Assembly: GCA_009767595.1 (NCBI GenBank)
Contig: VSDK01009460.1
Location: forward strand, 16,254-80,253
DNA length: 64,000 bases
From: Symbiodinium kawagutii
Lineage: Eukaryota > Sar > Dinophyceae > Suessiales > Symbiodiniaceae
Reading direction: 5' to 3'
Below are positions 48,510 to 60,205 of this stretch, piece by piece (within the stretch, counting starts at the first letter, position 1; each line of letters begins with the position of its first letter). The position numbers and the translations under genes are program-made. Below the pieces are notes generated by a model. It searched no databases. It was not told the origin of the DNA and worked only from the letters and a program-made list of their open reading frames with translations.

Positions 48510-48620
48510 GATTGGTAACTGTTAACCCTGTTAAACTCCCTTAGTGGTTAACAGTTACCAATCAAATCTGGCGAATTATGGAACCACGATCAATGGAATT
48601 GGTAACTGTTAACCACTAAG
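48510..48620. repeat. Three-armed inverted repeat
   Basis: GATTGGTAACTGTTAACC (48510-48527) is perfectly complementary to GGTTAACAGTTACCAATC (48546-48563). The middle arm, extended to CTTAGTGG..., is also complementary to 48598-48620, giving two alternative hairpins. Confidence 0.88.
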
Positions 48621-48675
48621 ATTTGACAACTATCCGTTGCTTGGTCAGTCAAGATCCCCTGGCAACCACAATCAC

Positions 48676-48781
48676 CTCTGCTGTTCAGAAGCTCCCCTGG
48701 TAGTACTGGCTGAGGCTTCCTTGCCGGCAGCTCCAACAGCTGCATCACGATGTTCCTGAGCAGCTCTGTAAGTGGAGGACC
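48676..48781 (-). CDS. Candidate exon with consensus splice sites
   Basis: 106 nt between acceptor CCATCCCAG and donor CAGAG then GTGATT. Two frames are open: one reads L-T-E-L-L-R-N-I-V-M-Q-L-L-E-L-P-A-R-K-P, the other Y-R-A-A-Q-E-H-R-D-A-A-V-G-A-A-G-K-E-A-S. Both are helical; the neighbours needed to choose phase are unknown. Confidence 0.5.
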
Positions 48782-48885
48782 CTGGGATGGCGGTAGCCAC
48801 CAATCGTATCCAAATATAGAGGGGGTTATGTACAATTATTAATGAGTTATTACCAACAATTATAGACGATAACAACCAACAATGC

Positions 48886-49001
48886 GGTGGTTTCTGAAGT
48901 CAGTTTGGGGTTCCCCCAGTGATCATCTGGGTTGACATGAACCATTTATACTAATAAACCATAAGTATTTCATAGGGGTACCTCTATTTTGAGAAACCAC
49001 C
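48886..49001. repeat. Family-1 TIR element, expanded interior
   Basis: GGTGGTTTCTGAAGTCAGT to CCTCTATTTTGAGAAACCACC core. Confidence 0.75.
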
Positions 49002-49004
49002 AAT

Positions 49005-50170
49005 ATACATCCCAAAAATAGTTAGTAAGAAAATCTTGGCATGTGCAGGTAAAGCATTAAGTTTAATGAATTTTCTTGGCAATGGAAACTCACCAAGGTC
49101 TTTTCGGGAAAGCCTGGAGAAACATCAATCAATCAACACAAGTCACTCCACCTAGCAATCTTCCTGATCGTGAGATTGTCTGAGCACAGCACTCTCCGCG
49201 GTATCTTGGCTTTACCTGTCCAGAGTCCAGATGAAAGGGAACGGAATCTACAACATATGCAAGTACTGTAAATGGTTGAATTTGATGGATTTTCTCTTGA
49301 AAGAATTGAAAACAACTGAGAAGTACAGCAATATCAAGGAAGGAACACCAACACAGAGGCAGTATACGGGGGGAGCTTGCATCCGAATGCTGGCATTTAG
49401 GCTGTATCAGCCATTTATCAGCATCAGAATCGTGCAGAAGAACAGTTTCTAGCAACTACGTACTCTTCATACCGAAAAGAAACAGAAGAAGAGCAGCTGG
49501 CACTGGAATTCGAACAGTCTCACGACAACTCAGTTCAAAACTTGCAGCAAAAGAGCTTGAGCAACTTCAGTTCCAGCAAATCGGCAAAAGAAAACATCGT
49601 CTTTGACACAATGAGCTGATGAAGTTATATGAGCCATGCACACGTTCCATCCAAAATTTCACATAGTTATCAACCATGAACCAGTTATTCACCATGAATG
49701 AACAACCATGAATCATACATTAACCATTAGCATCCATTAGTCACGTTTCATTAACCATTAACCACATTTAACCACACCAAGTCACCTAGCAACAAGAAAC
49801 CTTAATTCTTCGTCCGCACGGTAGCGATTTCCCAGAGGTCTGATTGTTGCAGTTGCTTGTTGAACAATGGCTTGCTGAAAGCAACATCAATAATGGTTGT
49901 GGTTGCCTGTTCAATAAGCTTGTTGAATGGCTTTGGTTGAATAATTATTCAACAAGCAGCCATCATATATTGTTTGTTGTTGTGGTTGCTTGTTGAATGA
50001 TTTGCTTGTTAAACAACCATGATTGCTGTGGTTGAATCATCATGGCTGATAAAGTGATTAAATTCATTGAATAAGCAACCAACATCAACATTGTTTATTG
50101 TTGTGGTTCATTCAACCATATCGTGAACCATCAAACACCCTTATGCACCATGACTAGTACCTATTAGTAG
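49005..50170. other. Spacer without supported genes
   Basis: Open frames of both strands overlap at 49129-49455 without motifs. 49680-49790 and 49860-50130 are CATTAACCA and TTGTTGAATG low-complexity words. Confidence 0.4.
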
Positions 50171-50171
50171 C

Positions 50172-50290
50172 TCAGGTCTTGCATGGCCCTGCAATCATTG
50201 GCCCTGCATGGCTGTCCTTGGCTTTGTTCTTCTTGCGGCTATCGCCCTGGAAGCAGTTCAGCAGAGTCCCAGTGTCATGGCTGAGATTCT
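50172..50290 (-). CDS. Candidate terminal exon
   Basis: After a possible acceptor (GAATCTCAG) the minus-strand frame reads H-D-T-G-T-L-L-N-C-F-Q-G-D-S-R-K-K-N-K-A, then K-D-S-H-A-G-P-M-I-A-G-P-C-K-T and stops at 50172. Unknown family; probably the same gene as 50481-50542. Confidence 0.45.
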
Positions 50291-50480
50291 CAATGAATGG
50301 TTGGCCAATGGTCGTAGGGGGGAGTAAGCAACAAAAGAGTGTGTAATGGTTGGGGATGGTGGTGAGGAGGATTACGATCAATGATCATGACTATGACTTT
50401 GATCAGCATAATCATCATCATCATCAGCAGCATCATCGTTGCGTCGTCATCATCATCGTCGTCATCGTCAACTGGTATAC

Positions 50481-50542
50481 CATCTTCAAGAGCTTGGGCT
50501 GGACACGGCCACAAGTGTTCTTGGCAGCACATGTCGATCCTT
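50481..50542 (-). CDS. Candidate exon with good splice sites
   Basis: 62 nt between acceptor AGCTTTCAG and donor AAGATG then GTATAC (phase 1 to 1): R-I-D-M-C-C-Q-E-H-L-W-P-C-P-A-Q-A-L-E-D. The following intron begins with a GTCATCATCGTC triplet repeat. Unknown family. Confidence 0.5.
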
Positions 50543-51360
50543 CTGAAAGCTGATTTACAATAAGCGATGACCATCCACCATTCATGGTGGGCCTCCCACA
50601 AGTACCTGGTTAATAGTAGGAGTTGGTTCGAAGAAAATATTCAGGAAAATGCTTTTTTCACCCTCATTTAAAGGTGTTTCCCAGATTTGTTTTTCTGTAA
50701 ATCAGCTGTTTGACAAGCATATCCCAGGGGATTCTGTTGCAAAGGCCTTCCCCGATGATTCGAACCATTGCAACCAGTTCGTGATCCCTGCATAGTTGGA
50801 ACTCAAACCATGCAAAGTTGTTGTGAGTGTCTCCCTAGTATCAACCATGGCCCATAGTACGTCAAACAAATATGGTCATTCATAATCCAACAATCTACCG
50901 TTCTCTTTTGTTTCGCATATTGATCACCATCAACCCATATCATTTAGCATTGTGAAGAGGCATCAAGCCAGATCCACATGATCACTTGCCATTACCACCT
51001 TTATCAGCCATCACTAGCATCAATAATCACAGCTTATAACTAACCTGCGTTGTAAAATCAGCCATGAATGAACCGTAATTACCCATCAATTGACCACAAG
51101 TCAACCAATACTCGGTCATTGATCTCAAGCCAACACGTAATTATCGAGTCTTCAGCCATGAATGAACCATCAAATTGACACTACTAGATATCCATTTATT
51201 TAATATCATTATATAGCCATATTATTGTTGGATGTTACTGGCCATATCCCTATTTCTGTCTCTGACGAGCCAGCAACTACTGATTAATTACAGTCACCAT
51301 CATGAATTGACTAGTGAATACTTATCAAGTCTTAATCAACTTATGCTACATCAAATTAGA

Positions 51361-51580
51361 AACCATCGATAAGTGCTAATCATATCATTTACCATACCAT
51401 GAGCCATGTCATTACCTATATGATGAACCACAACAAGGCCCATATCATGAACCATATCAATCACCATACCATGAACCATATCATTAACAACACCATGAAC
51501 CATGTCATTAGCCATATCATTAATCATACCATGAACCATATCATTAACCATACCATGAACCACATCATGAACCATATTCT
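51361..51580. repeat. 12-bp tandem repeat ACCATATCATGA
   Basis: Units AACCATATCATG / AACCATATCATT / AACCATACCATG lie head to tail. The long histidine/asparagine and methionine/valine frames are artefacts. Confidence 0.88.
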
Positions 51581-51749
51581 TGATCATATAACCACGCAGC
51601 ATCAACCAGGATGAAGCATCACCAGCCGCATCTTGAACACTTCGTCACGGCTTGCAGCACGCTGCCCATCGCGCAAGGGCAGCCTGCAACTCGTCACGCA
51701 TCATCATCCTTGAGAAGTGGACAGATCCCCTTGATGACGGCTTATAAAA

Positions 51750-52940
51750 TAGGCCCAGACTGTAGTGATCAACAAACTTGATGAGTTTCAATGATATGGT
51801 TGATGATAGGATTGATGTTTGTCAATGATATGGTTGATGATAGGATTGATGATTGGCAATGACATGGTGGATGATAGGATTGATGATGGCCAATGACATG
51901 ATGGATGATGCTTAACGACAATTAAGACATGCCTTTGGATAGTATTCTTAGGGGTTTTTAGGGGCGATGGTTTTGATTAGGACGTTTGCGTTTCCCAGCG
52001 TTTTCCATTTTCCCACCTGTTCCCAAGGTGTCCTGAAATGTTTCCCAACTTAGCTTAAAATGTTCCCAACTGTTTCCCAGATTTTTCCCAGTTTTGACTT
52101 CACAACCAATCGTAATTGTGGCAGTTTAATTTGGCTAAGGTTTTAAAATACCCTTGATGCTTCAAAAATGCTGCAAATCACTGGCCTGGCATGGCTGAAG
52201 TGAGAAATCCACACTGAACTCGCTCTCTGAACTGGTTGGGAGAATCAAATGGTTGATGATGGTTAATGATGGTTGATAATGGTTAATGCTGGTGGTCATG
52301 ATGGTTAATGATGGTCAATCCCTGCCAAACACTTCTGGCTTTTGGCTTGAAAAATACCCTTCCGACAAAAATACCTACCTTGATTCCAAGACAAAGCAGG
52401 TCTCACTGTGGGTTTGTCCATCAACGGTGTACCCCTATAGCTGGTTAGTTTCCGTATTATCCTGTACTACCCTATGCTTCCAGTAGCCATTATCGTAGGT
52501 AACCAGCAGGTTTCTACCACCTTGTTGTAACTGGGGTTGGTGATCTATGATAACGGTGACTGGAAGCATCTGGCGCGATGATTTTAGGGATCCCCGAACT
52601 AAATCTAGCTCGTTCTTTTCCCTAACATCATCCACTGGTGGTTACCAATCCTCCACGAGGCATTGCAGGACGATTGAGAGCTGGATGATTAAGAGCTGGT
52701 TAGTTTCCCTATGATATCCAATTATTAGATCAGCAGGTACCAGCTATAATCATCCAGTTTGGGAAATAAAAATATCACATAGAGCAATATTTGGATATAA
52801 TAACAATCCATTACTATCTTTGGATAATCATTAGAGATCTATTGCTATATGAGGGCTTCTCAAATATGATCCCTAATTGGTAAGTAGTAACCACTAACGA
52901 TCTATATTGGCAATAGATTGGGAAATGATTACATTGCTAT
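51750..52940. other. Spacer without supported genes
   Basis: GGTTGATGATAGGATTGATG words at 51790-51910; a GTTTCCCA-rich patch at 51990-52090; otherwise unremarkable. Confidence 0.45.
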
Positions 52941-52944
52941 ATGG

Positions 52945-53052
52945 TGGTGTCTCAAAATAGGGAGCCCCAAAAAATAGCTGGTTGATTACTATAAATGATT
53001 GATATTGGATGATTTGGGGCGATTTGAGGTACCCCTATTTTGAGAAACACCC
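52945..53052. repeat. Family-1 TIR element
   Basis: GGTGGTGTCTCAAAATAGGG to CCCTATTTTGAGAAACACCC. Confidence 0.85.
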
Positions 53053-53653
53053 ATATTGGTTATAGTAACCATGCCTTCCTACCTACCCCTATAGCCGCTA
53101 CTCAACTGGATAGTGCTGAGTCCCCGGCGGGGAGTCCCAGTCATCCAGGCTATCGCCCTGGGTCCGAGGTCGTTTGGGTGCTTGGTGAATAGCTGGTGTG
53201 ATCAACCAACCAATGTTATAGCTGGTTAATGGTTAATAATAGGGTATATGAAGTAACAATATTAGGGGATATAGTCATGAAATGTCGTTAGTCAGTCGAT
53301 TTACCCTCTGGTGAACCAACATGGCTGGCTAGAAAATCCACCATTTTGGCAACGGAAACTCCTGGGAGATCATCCATAGAAATGGTGGATTTTGACTCTT
53401 GCCATGTTACTTCACCATAGCTGGTGGTTATAGCTGGACTATAGGGACTGTTCACCTGGTGCTTTCTCCTACTAGACCTGGTCAGGGACCAGAATTATGG
53501 GGGGATTATAGAGATTATAGCTGGTGGTTTCTGGATGGTGGTTTCTGAATGGTGGTTTCTCAAAATGTGTTTTTGGCTATCGGGGATTAAAGGAGACCTG
53601 GAACTCGTAGGGGTTATAATCGACAATCATAGAGGATAATAACCAACGACATT

Positions 53654-53766
53654 GTGGCTTCTCAACAAAGAGTACCTCCACTTATCATGCATTTGTTAAT
53701 GAGTGTTAGTAATAAACTATCCATTTCTATCAATTTTTGGGGTTCCCAACTTCAAGAAACAACCAC
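53654..53766. repeat. Family-1 TIR element, diverged
   Basis: GTGGCTTCTCAACAAAGAG to GGTTCCCAACTTCAAGAAAC. Loose left ends (TGGTGGTTTCT) also occur at 53523-53550. Confidence 0.6.
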
Positions 53767-53959
53767 CAACAATAAGCAACAGACTTGCACCTCAGTAAAC
53801 CCTTTGGCAAAAAATCCAAGATATTTGCCCAACCATCCAAACATGTTCTCGTTTTATTTGGGGAAAAATGTTGCACTCTTGCTTGTTCACTACTGTTGGT
53901 GATGAGTGATGAGACCGATGAGACCCTATCATCCACCATGGTTGAGCATTCATAACGAG

Positions 53960-54620
53960 CATCAACCAGCTGTAGCTGGCAAATGGACCATGATGGAACA
54001 TCATTACTTAAGCGTTAAACATCACAAACTGTGAAATTATCCTCAACAGTTATCATCCATGCCATTGACCAGGGCTTCCCGTCACCGTCACCAAGACGAA
54101 TGGACCAACCTATGTATATATATATATCATCTACCCATATCTACCAAGAATTCTTTTTCGCAAACTAAGCATAATTAACCGCTCCTAATCGGAATGAAAC
54201 ATCCTTTGCCAACACGGCCATCAGTAATCATCATTGACCATCACTACTGACCATCATCAATCAACATTAATTAATCAGTGTTGGTGACCATACTCTTGCC
54301 TGTCGGACCCTTAGCGCAGTCAAAAACGGTCCACCATTTCTACGCATGTGCAATAATGATGGAAGATACCATCATCAACCATCACTAACCAGCAATCGCC
54401 ATCACTCACCATCACTCACCAGCACTTGCCACCACAACTAACTTCATCAACCATCACTTACCAGTACTTAATCATAGCACCATCACTATTAGTTTTCACT
54501 AAGCATCGTTCTCAATCATCACTAAGCACCAACCAATACTGATATACATATCACCAACCATCACTACTATAAGTTGTCACTAAGCACCATTATCCACATA
54601 TAGGTCAATACATATCCCCT
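53960..54620. other. CATCACTAACCA low-complexity spacer
   Basis: Degenerate CATCACTAACC, ACCATCATCAACC and AACATTAATTAATC words; no coding signal. Confidence 0.5.
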
Positions 54621-54671
54621 ACAACATTGCTTATGACTAAACACTCGGGGACACACAACGGGTCGCCCGTG

Positions 54672-54793
54672 ATGGCAGGAGTCGTGATGGCCGCACCTCG
54701 TCGCCCCAGGCATCCGCCTCACGGCAGGGGAGCAGTTGGGCCAACGTTTCAGCGGGGCCAACGGCGTAACGCCAACGCGCGAAGTCACAGCAG
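54672..54793 (+). CDS. Candidate plus-strand first exon
   Basis: Starts ATG at 54672 and ends at a strong donor (CAGCAG then GTCAGT). It encodes M-A-G-V-V-M-A-A-P-R-R-P-R-H-P-P-H-G-R-G, then Q-R-G-Q-R-R-N-A-N-A-R-S-H-S-R: Arg-rich, with no hydrophobic signal core. GC-rich against an AT-rich background. One of two plus-strand candidates in the window. Confidence 0.45.
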
Positions 54794-54831
54794 GTCAGTG
54801 AGGGTAGCGTTGATGATGATTGGTGGTGGTT

Positions 54832-54847
54832 GATGATGATGATGATG

Positions 54848-54894
<47 letters not shown>
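54832..54894. repeat. GAT trinucleotide microsatellite
   Basis: (GAT)n with one GAG interruption, in the putative intron after 54793. Confidence 0.92.
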
Positions 54895-54895
<1 letters not shown>

Positions 54896-54899
54896 CATT

Positions 54900-56250
54900 G
54901 ATGGATTGATCCAAGATGGTTGGTAGGGATTCATGATGGTTAGCAGTAAACGTCATCATTAATTGACAGATACAGTAAATTGATGCTGGCTCATGGTGGT
55001 CATTGGTGATGGTTGGATTGCTGTTGGTGGATGATCGCTATTAATTAGTGATCATTAGGAAGTGTGATGTTTACTGATGCTTGCCAGTAATCGTAATGAT
55101 CAAATTATCCGAAATATTGGCAGTGATTTTAGGCGTTCTGAAAACTAGACAGTCGATCAAGCAAATGTCCTAAACATTGGATAGAATAAAATGTTTCAAC
55201 ACATCAGCTTGTCAGTGAGTCTTGATCAGGACAATAGTCTACGATCTGATAATTGGGAGAAATTGACGACAAAGCTTGAAAATAAGCACTACTACAATAC
55301 TTGTCTGAATTGTAGACGGACACCCATTGACCACAATCAAGAAAGTTAATGATCACGTATGGCATTTCAAGTATGAACAATCATTGACCATTGTGGACCA
55401 AATTTCACCACCATCAACCATTGTTGACCATTATCAATCGCTTTTCATCAATGTATCAAATCAATAATAAATAATAGTTGTTGGCCTTTTTGAAGCATTG
55501 CTCTACAAAGAATAAGACTTTGGGCGCATGTTTGTGAACAATAATGATGTCTATCATGGCCCCTATCATGGCCAATCGAGATGCACGGATACCCAGCACT
55601 GCCAAAATCACTGCTGGATGGTCGTTATCTGCTAAACCCTGGTGCTTGAGCCCAGCAGTAACTCCAGGCCACCAATTATCCATCAACTACCTGTCAATTG
55701 ACATTAGCTAACCATCAATTATGTATCATTTTTCACAGTCATTACCACTATTAGCCATTCTTACAAATCAGCATCATTCATCATTGACCAAATGAATCAT
55801 CGTTGTCATTCTCCAACAATCATTCTGAAAACAATCCATCAATCATGGTATAATGAACCATCATTCACAAATAGCTGAAAATTATGGTCATTCTCCAACA
55901 TGAACCATCATTAAAGAGTAACAATCATGGCTGCCATCATTTCCGCCACCATTCAAAAGCCATTGACCATCATAAACATAAACCAACATAAAAACCATGG
56001 AACTCGCCGTCATTTAGCCATCATTAGGGCATCCTTTACCATCATTTAACCATTATTTTACCATCATTTGACAATCGTTTAACTTTCATAAGCCAACATT
56101 AAAAAAAAAACATAAATTAGCCATCATTCAACCACCATTTAGCTATTAATCAGCCATCATTCAACCACCATTTAACTATTAATCAGCGATCTTTTAACCC
56201 GTAACTGGCCATCAATGCCATCAATCACTATCATCTTCCAACCTTTTCAT
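54900..56250. other. Low-complexity spacer with one weak exon candidate
   Basis: CATCATTTAACC and ACCATCATTG words dominate 55320-56230. A minus-strand frame at 55490-55670 (H-P-A-V-I-L-A-V-L-G-I-R-A-S-R-L-A-M-I-G) looks coding-like but lacks clear splice sites. Confidence 0.4.
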
Positions 56251-56257
56251 CTCACAG

Positions 56258-56341
56258 ATCCACGGGATCCGCCACAGCACCGGACCTTCTTTGCCTTTCC
56301 CTTCCTGCGAGACGTCGAGGCCTGGCCGCTGAGAGCAGCTA
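56258..56341 (+). CDS. Candidate plus-strand exon
   Basis: Follows acceptor TTCATCTCACAG and ends near GCAGCTA then GTGTGG. One frame reads H-R-T-F-F-A-F-P-F-L-R-D-V-E-A-W-P-L-R-A. It is GC-rich and could be a downstream exon of the gene starting at 54672. Unknown family. Confidence 0.45.
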
Positions 56342-56635
56342 GTGTGGGCGTTTTGCATGGCTGGTTGTGGTTGATGGCTGGTTAGTTGATGAAGGATTGA
56401 TTGATGGTGAGTTGATCGTTAGTTCACGATTGATTGATGAAGGATTGATTGATGTTTTTTGATGATAGTTCGTGATTCATTGATGCTTGACTGATGCTTA
56501 GCGGATGGTTATTTGATGATTAGCTTAGTTGATGCAACACAACGGAATCAGCAATGGCAACAACGAAAAGATTGCAGACAAAAACAAAAACACCCGACCG
56601 CCGGCAAAGCTTCACAAATGCATTAGGTCATTAGG

Positions 56636-56730
56636 GGGGTTCTCAAAATAGGGGACCCCCCAATCATCCTTTATATTGTTTACAGGAACAAACCGACCAT
56701 TTTTAGGGTCCCCTATTTTGAGAAACACCC
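56636..56730. repeat. Family-1 TIR element with 6-bp target duplication
   Basis: Ends ...GGTTCTCAAAATAGGGGA and CCTATTTTGAGAAACACCC, 95 bp. ATTAGG flanks it at 56630-56635 and 56731-56736. Confidence 0.92.
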
Positions 56731-56744
56731 ATTAGGTCAGTATG

Positions 56745-56920
56745 TGTTTGTGAGGTATGCAATTGGTACCAGCAGCCTCTGTTGGTTGCTCTCCAGTGGT
56801 TGCTCCCAGTTGGAGCTACCAAAAAGGTTGCGGGGAGGCTATGGCTTGTTGCTGCACTGACCAAGCATGATGGAGATCCACAAATAGTTTTCAAGAAAAG
56901 GCATGTCGTAGGCATGTCCT
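56745..56920 (-). CDS. Candidate exon, unrecognised
   Basis: A minus-strand frame reads M-P-T-T-C-L-F-L-K-T-I-C-G-S-P-S-C-L, then P-A-T-F-L-V-A-P-T-G-S-N-H-W-R-A-T-N-R-G-C-W, and runs into the family-1 element. No firm splice pair. Confidence 0.3.
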
Positions 56921-57461
56921 GTTGCACAACCCCCTAATCTACAAACAGCCTTAAGCACGAACCGAAGAGAGATTTTCGTGCGGTAAAACTACAAGGGTGG
57001 CAACGTGGCGTATCAAACTTTGTGGGCGTGCAACATGTTGCGTGAGCAAATACTGTATAAATACTACAAACTTATAAAATACACGTTCAAGAAGTTCTTG
57101 GCCAAAGGTCATCTTGCTAAAAACTACTGTATGTATTGTAAAGAGCTAATACCAAAGTCAAACATTAATATCGAGAACTATTGCTAGGAAAATAGCTTTA
57201 TCTTGTATATCTACAGTACACCTTCCATTATCCTTAGAATAAATCTGCTTGTCCACTCATCATCGCAGTTGTCCAACCACTTTTCGTTTCATTCCCCCGG
57301 TCCCAGGTCCTCGCGTGGTGGTTCAATGCAAATGTGACGCATCCTCAAGGTGGCCGAAAAGATTCGGCTAGACCAGTAGAATTTTGAAGATATTTTGAGG
57401 GAAGAAATGATCCACATTGGTTTATTGATGATGTATGTAGTTGAAAAATAATCGCTTCGTA

Positions 57462-58256
57462 CTATTACTAAACCCCCCCCAATACAAAAAACCACCCTGG
57501 GGGTGCAATTCTGTTTTTTTTTGGTTCTGGCCAATTGTACTTTTAATTGTAGCAATTGAAAAGTAAAAGGGAAACCCCATTCCCCAAGCAACCATTCCCT
57601 CCTCTATTATTAAAAACCTTTGGCTTAGGGGATGTCTAATATTAGGGTCCTAAACACCCAAGTGGTTTTATCCTTAAGGTCCTAAATTTAATATTAGGGT
57701 CCCCTTCGTGCAATTGGTTCCTGCAATTTTTGAATAGGTTTTAATAAAGAATTTAATAAAGCAAACATTAAATGCCAAAATGGTTTTTATCCTTAAGGTC
57801 CTAAATTTAATATTAGGGTCCCCTTCGTGCAATTGGTTCCTGCAATTTTTGAATAGGTTTTAATAAAGAATTTAATAAAGCAAACATTAAATGCCAAAAT
57901 GGTTTTTATCCTTAAGGTCCTAAATTTAATATTAGGGTCCCCTTCGTGCAATTGGTTCCTGCAATTTTTGAATAGGTTTTAATAAAGAATTTAATAAAGC
58001 AAACATTAAATGCCAAAATGGTTTTTATCCTTAAGGTCCTAAATTTAATATTAGGGTCCCCTTCGTGCAATTGGTTCCTGCAATTTTTGAATAGGTTTTA
58101 ATAAAGAATTTAATAAAGCAAACATTAAACGCCAAAATGGTTTTTATCATTAGGGTCCTAAATTTTATATTAGGGTCCCCTAATATTAAATCCCCCTAAT
58201 ATTAAAAAACCCTGGGGGCGCTTTGAATTTGGGGAGGGGGGAGGGTTTAGTAATAG
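57462..58256. mobile_element. TIR element containing a 119-bp tandem array
   Basis: CTATTACTAAACCC at 57462-57475 is inverted as GGGTTTAGTAATAG at 58243-58256. Inside, a 119-bp unit (starting GGTTTTTATCCTTAAGG) is repeated at 57782, 57901, 58020 and 58139, with a partial unit at 57664. It has no coding capacity, so it is a non-autonomous DNA element or satellite-bearing insertion. Confidence 0.75.
57664..58190. repeat. 119-bp tandem repeat
   Basis: Four-plus head-to-tail units, the central three virtually identical (TTAATATTAGGGTCCCC, CGTGCAATTGGTTCCTGC, TAATAAAGAATTTAATAAAG). Confidence 0.95.
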
Positions 58257-58404
58257 GGGGAAATGATTATATAGTTGAAGATACGTATGGATTCCTATAG
58301 TTGAAAATACATGTACAATTGTTTTTGAATTGCTGTGTATTTGTATGTATGCGATGTATGAATGTGAATATGTTTGTGACTTGTACTTATATAATTATGT
58401 ATTA

Positions 58405-58593
58405 TTAGACTATCGGTAGAGTATATTTTACTACGTTTTGGGGTATTCTTGCATGATGTACCCTCCCCACCTCGTTAAAGAAAGAGGCTTCTGAGCATAT
58501 TGTTAATTTCCAGGGCAACCGCCGGCAACCGCTTTCTGGGTCGAAAATGATGCACCAAACGACTTGGTTGGAGCTGATTGCAACTGAAACCAT
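58405..58593 (-). CDS. Candidate exon, unrecognised
   Basis: A minus-strand frame reads V-S-V-A-I-S-S-N-Q-V-V-W-C-I-I-F-D-P-E-S, then C-R-R-L-P-W-K-L, and ends at a stop at 58405. Composition is coding-like; splice edges are not clear. Confidence 0.35.
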   Translation of the reverse strand: MVSVAISSNQVVWCIIFDPESGCRRLPWKLTICSEASFFNEVGRVHHARIPQNVVKYTLPIV

Positions 58594-59219
58594 CGCAATT
58601 CGTCAGAACCGCAGAAGAAGGGGATGGGGCGTGGTCATTTTCAGCCAACTTGTTCAGTGCAATACAGCGGTTTCTGAATCAAGCGCTGGCAGCTTGTGAA
58701 TGGGTGTAATTGCCAAATAGCAGTGCCAAGAACGATGCAACAACAAGAACGATGCAACAAAAACATATTGCGATCACGTGAAGGACAAACGTGAGAATAG
58801 AAACCCAACAACTGACAACCACCGAGTCCATCAACCATGAGTAATAATGGAAATGTCAACCATTATCAACACTTCTTCTCCATTTATGTTTAAGCCTGGA
58901 TCACACTAAGATACCGCAAACATCGATAACTTGTCAATGAGAATCATGAACCACTACTACTAACCATCCTATCTCATCGATACTAGTGACCATTCACTAA
59001 TCACCTTCCAAAGTCACCATGAATATTCATCACTATCGACCATCCTTAATCATCATGGCCCACCAGATCATTCATTAACCACCAGACCCTTAACCATTCA
59101 TGACCATTGATTAACTCTTCATAACCATTGATTACCTGATTGTCCATTCATGTTGGGTACCATGCATCATACCATTCTGATTACCCATTCATGTTGCGTA
59201 ACCAATGGGTAATCAAAAC

Positions 59220-59350
59220 CATTGATTAACCATTAATCATGATCATTCATTAACCATTCATCAACCATTCATTAACCATTCTGACGGATTACCCATAGAT
59301 TACCCATAGATTACCCATAGATTAACCATTCATTAACCATTCATCAAAAT
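59220..59350. repeat. CATTAACCATT / CATAGATTACC tandem words
   Basis: AACCATTCATTAACCATTCAT then three copies of AGATTACCCAT. Confidence 0.8.
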
Positions 59351-59626
59351 CACCAGTGCCATTCATCATGAACCCAACCGTCACCAGCTCAGCATCTGCC
59401 CAGCTACGGAGGATCGCGCTTGAAGATGGCATCCTGGCTTTTCACCAAAGGCTGGCTGCGTAAAATGCCGAGGCTATGTGCATTGTTGTGTCATTTTAGA
59501 AGATTAGCATTATTTTAGTTAACCATTTTAGTTTATTCTAGAATCTTAAGATTGTTTGATGAACTGTTTTTTGAAGATTTGGGAGGCCTCAGTATCAACC
59601 AAGACGTTTCAATGGCTTTAGGGCTT

Positions 59627-60124
59627 CTAGTTGCTGAGTTCCCAAAATATGGTGCAGATTGATCCTGCATGTAGAAGCAGTCGTATCGCACAAGTCTCTT
59701 CTGACCAACATCCATCGTCCCCAACAACTTTTGACATTCTGACGTTAACACCGTTAACATGCCCAGCAAAAAATGCACCCATAAAAACCGGGTATGCGTC
59801 TGTTAGAATTATGGGATTTGTGAAAAAATATATATACATCCATGACTTTTTGCTGACGATGATAATGCCGATGATGGCAATTGTATAATGACGATGCGAC
59901 TGGCTTGTTCTCATTCCGAGATCCAGGTCCCAATCCCAAAGGGGCATTGGCCCCCACCGAGCCGACCTTTTCTGTCCCACGCGCAGCATTATCCATCTTG
60001 TCATCTCTGGGTTGATCATCCATTTATACTCGTCGATACTGCTGCACTGTGGCGAAAGCAGCTCTCGCATGTGCTTCAATACTGCAGGTGGGTCAACCTG
60101 CATGGCACTCTCCACGTGGACCAA
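59627..60124 (-). CDS. Candidate coding block, unknown protein
   Basis: A 165-codon minus-strand frame. Two parts look coding: A-V-L-K-H-M-R-E-L-L-S-P-Q-C-S-S-I-D-E-Y and W-M-I-N-P-E-M-T-R-W-I-M-L-R-V-G-Q-K (60100-59960), and A-G-H-V-N-G-V-N-V-R-M-S-K-V-V-G-D-D-G-C (59775-59650). The hydrophobic middle (Y-T-I-A-I-I-G-I-I-I-V) may be an intron that happens to be open or a membrane segment. An acceptor GCCATGCAG lies at 60096. Family unknown. Confidence 0.45.
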   Translation of the reverse strand: MVHVESAMQVDPPAVLKHMRELLSPQCSSIDEYKWMINPEMTRWIMLRVGQKRSARWGPMPLWDWDLDLGMRTSQSHRHYTIAIIGIIIVSKKSWMYIYFFTNPIILTDAYPVFMGAFFAGHVNGVNVRMSKVVGDDGCWSEETCAIRLLLHAGSICTIFWELSN

Positions 60125-60205
60125 ACCACCCAGTCACGCCCGATGTTCGAAGCTTCACGACTTCACGGCTGAGCTTCATGGGTCAATCACCGCTTAGCCA
60201 GGGAT

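Noticed and set aside
53335-53355. CCATTTTGGC resembling part of the dinoflagellate spliced leader
   Set aside because: Only 10 bases match and flanking bases differ from the leader, so it is likely chance.
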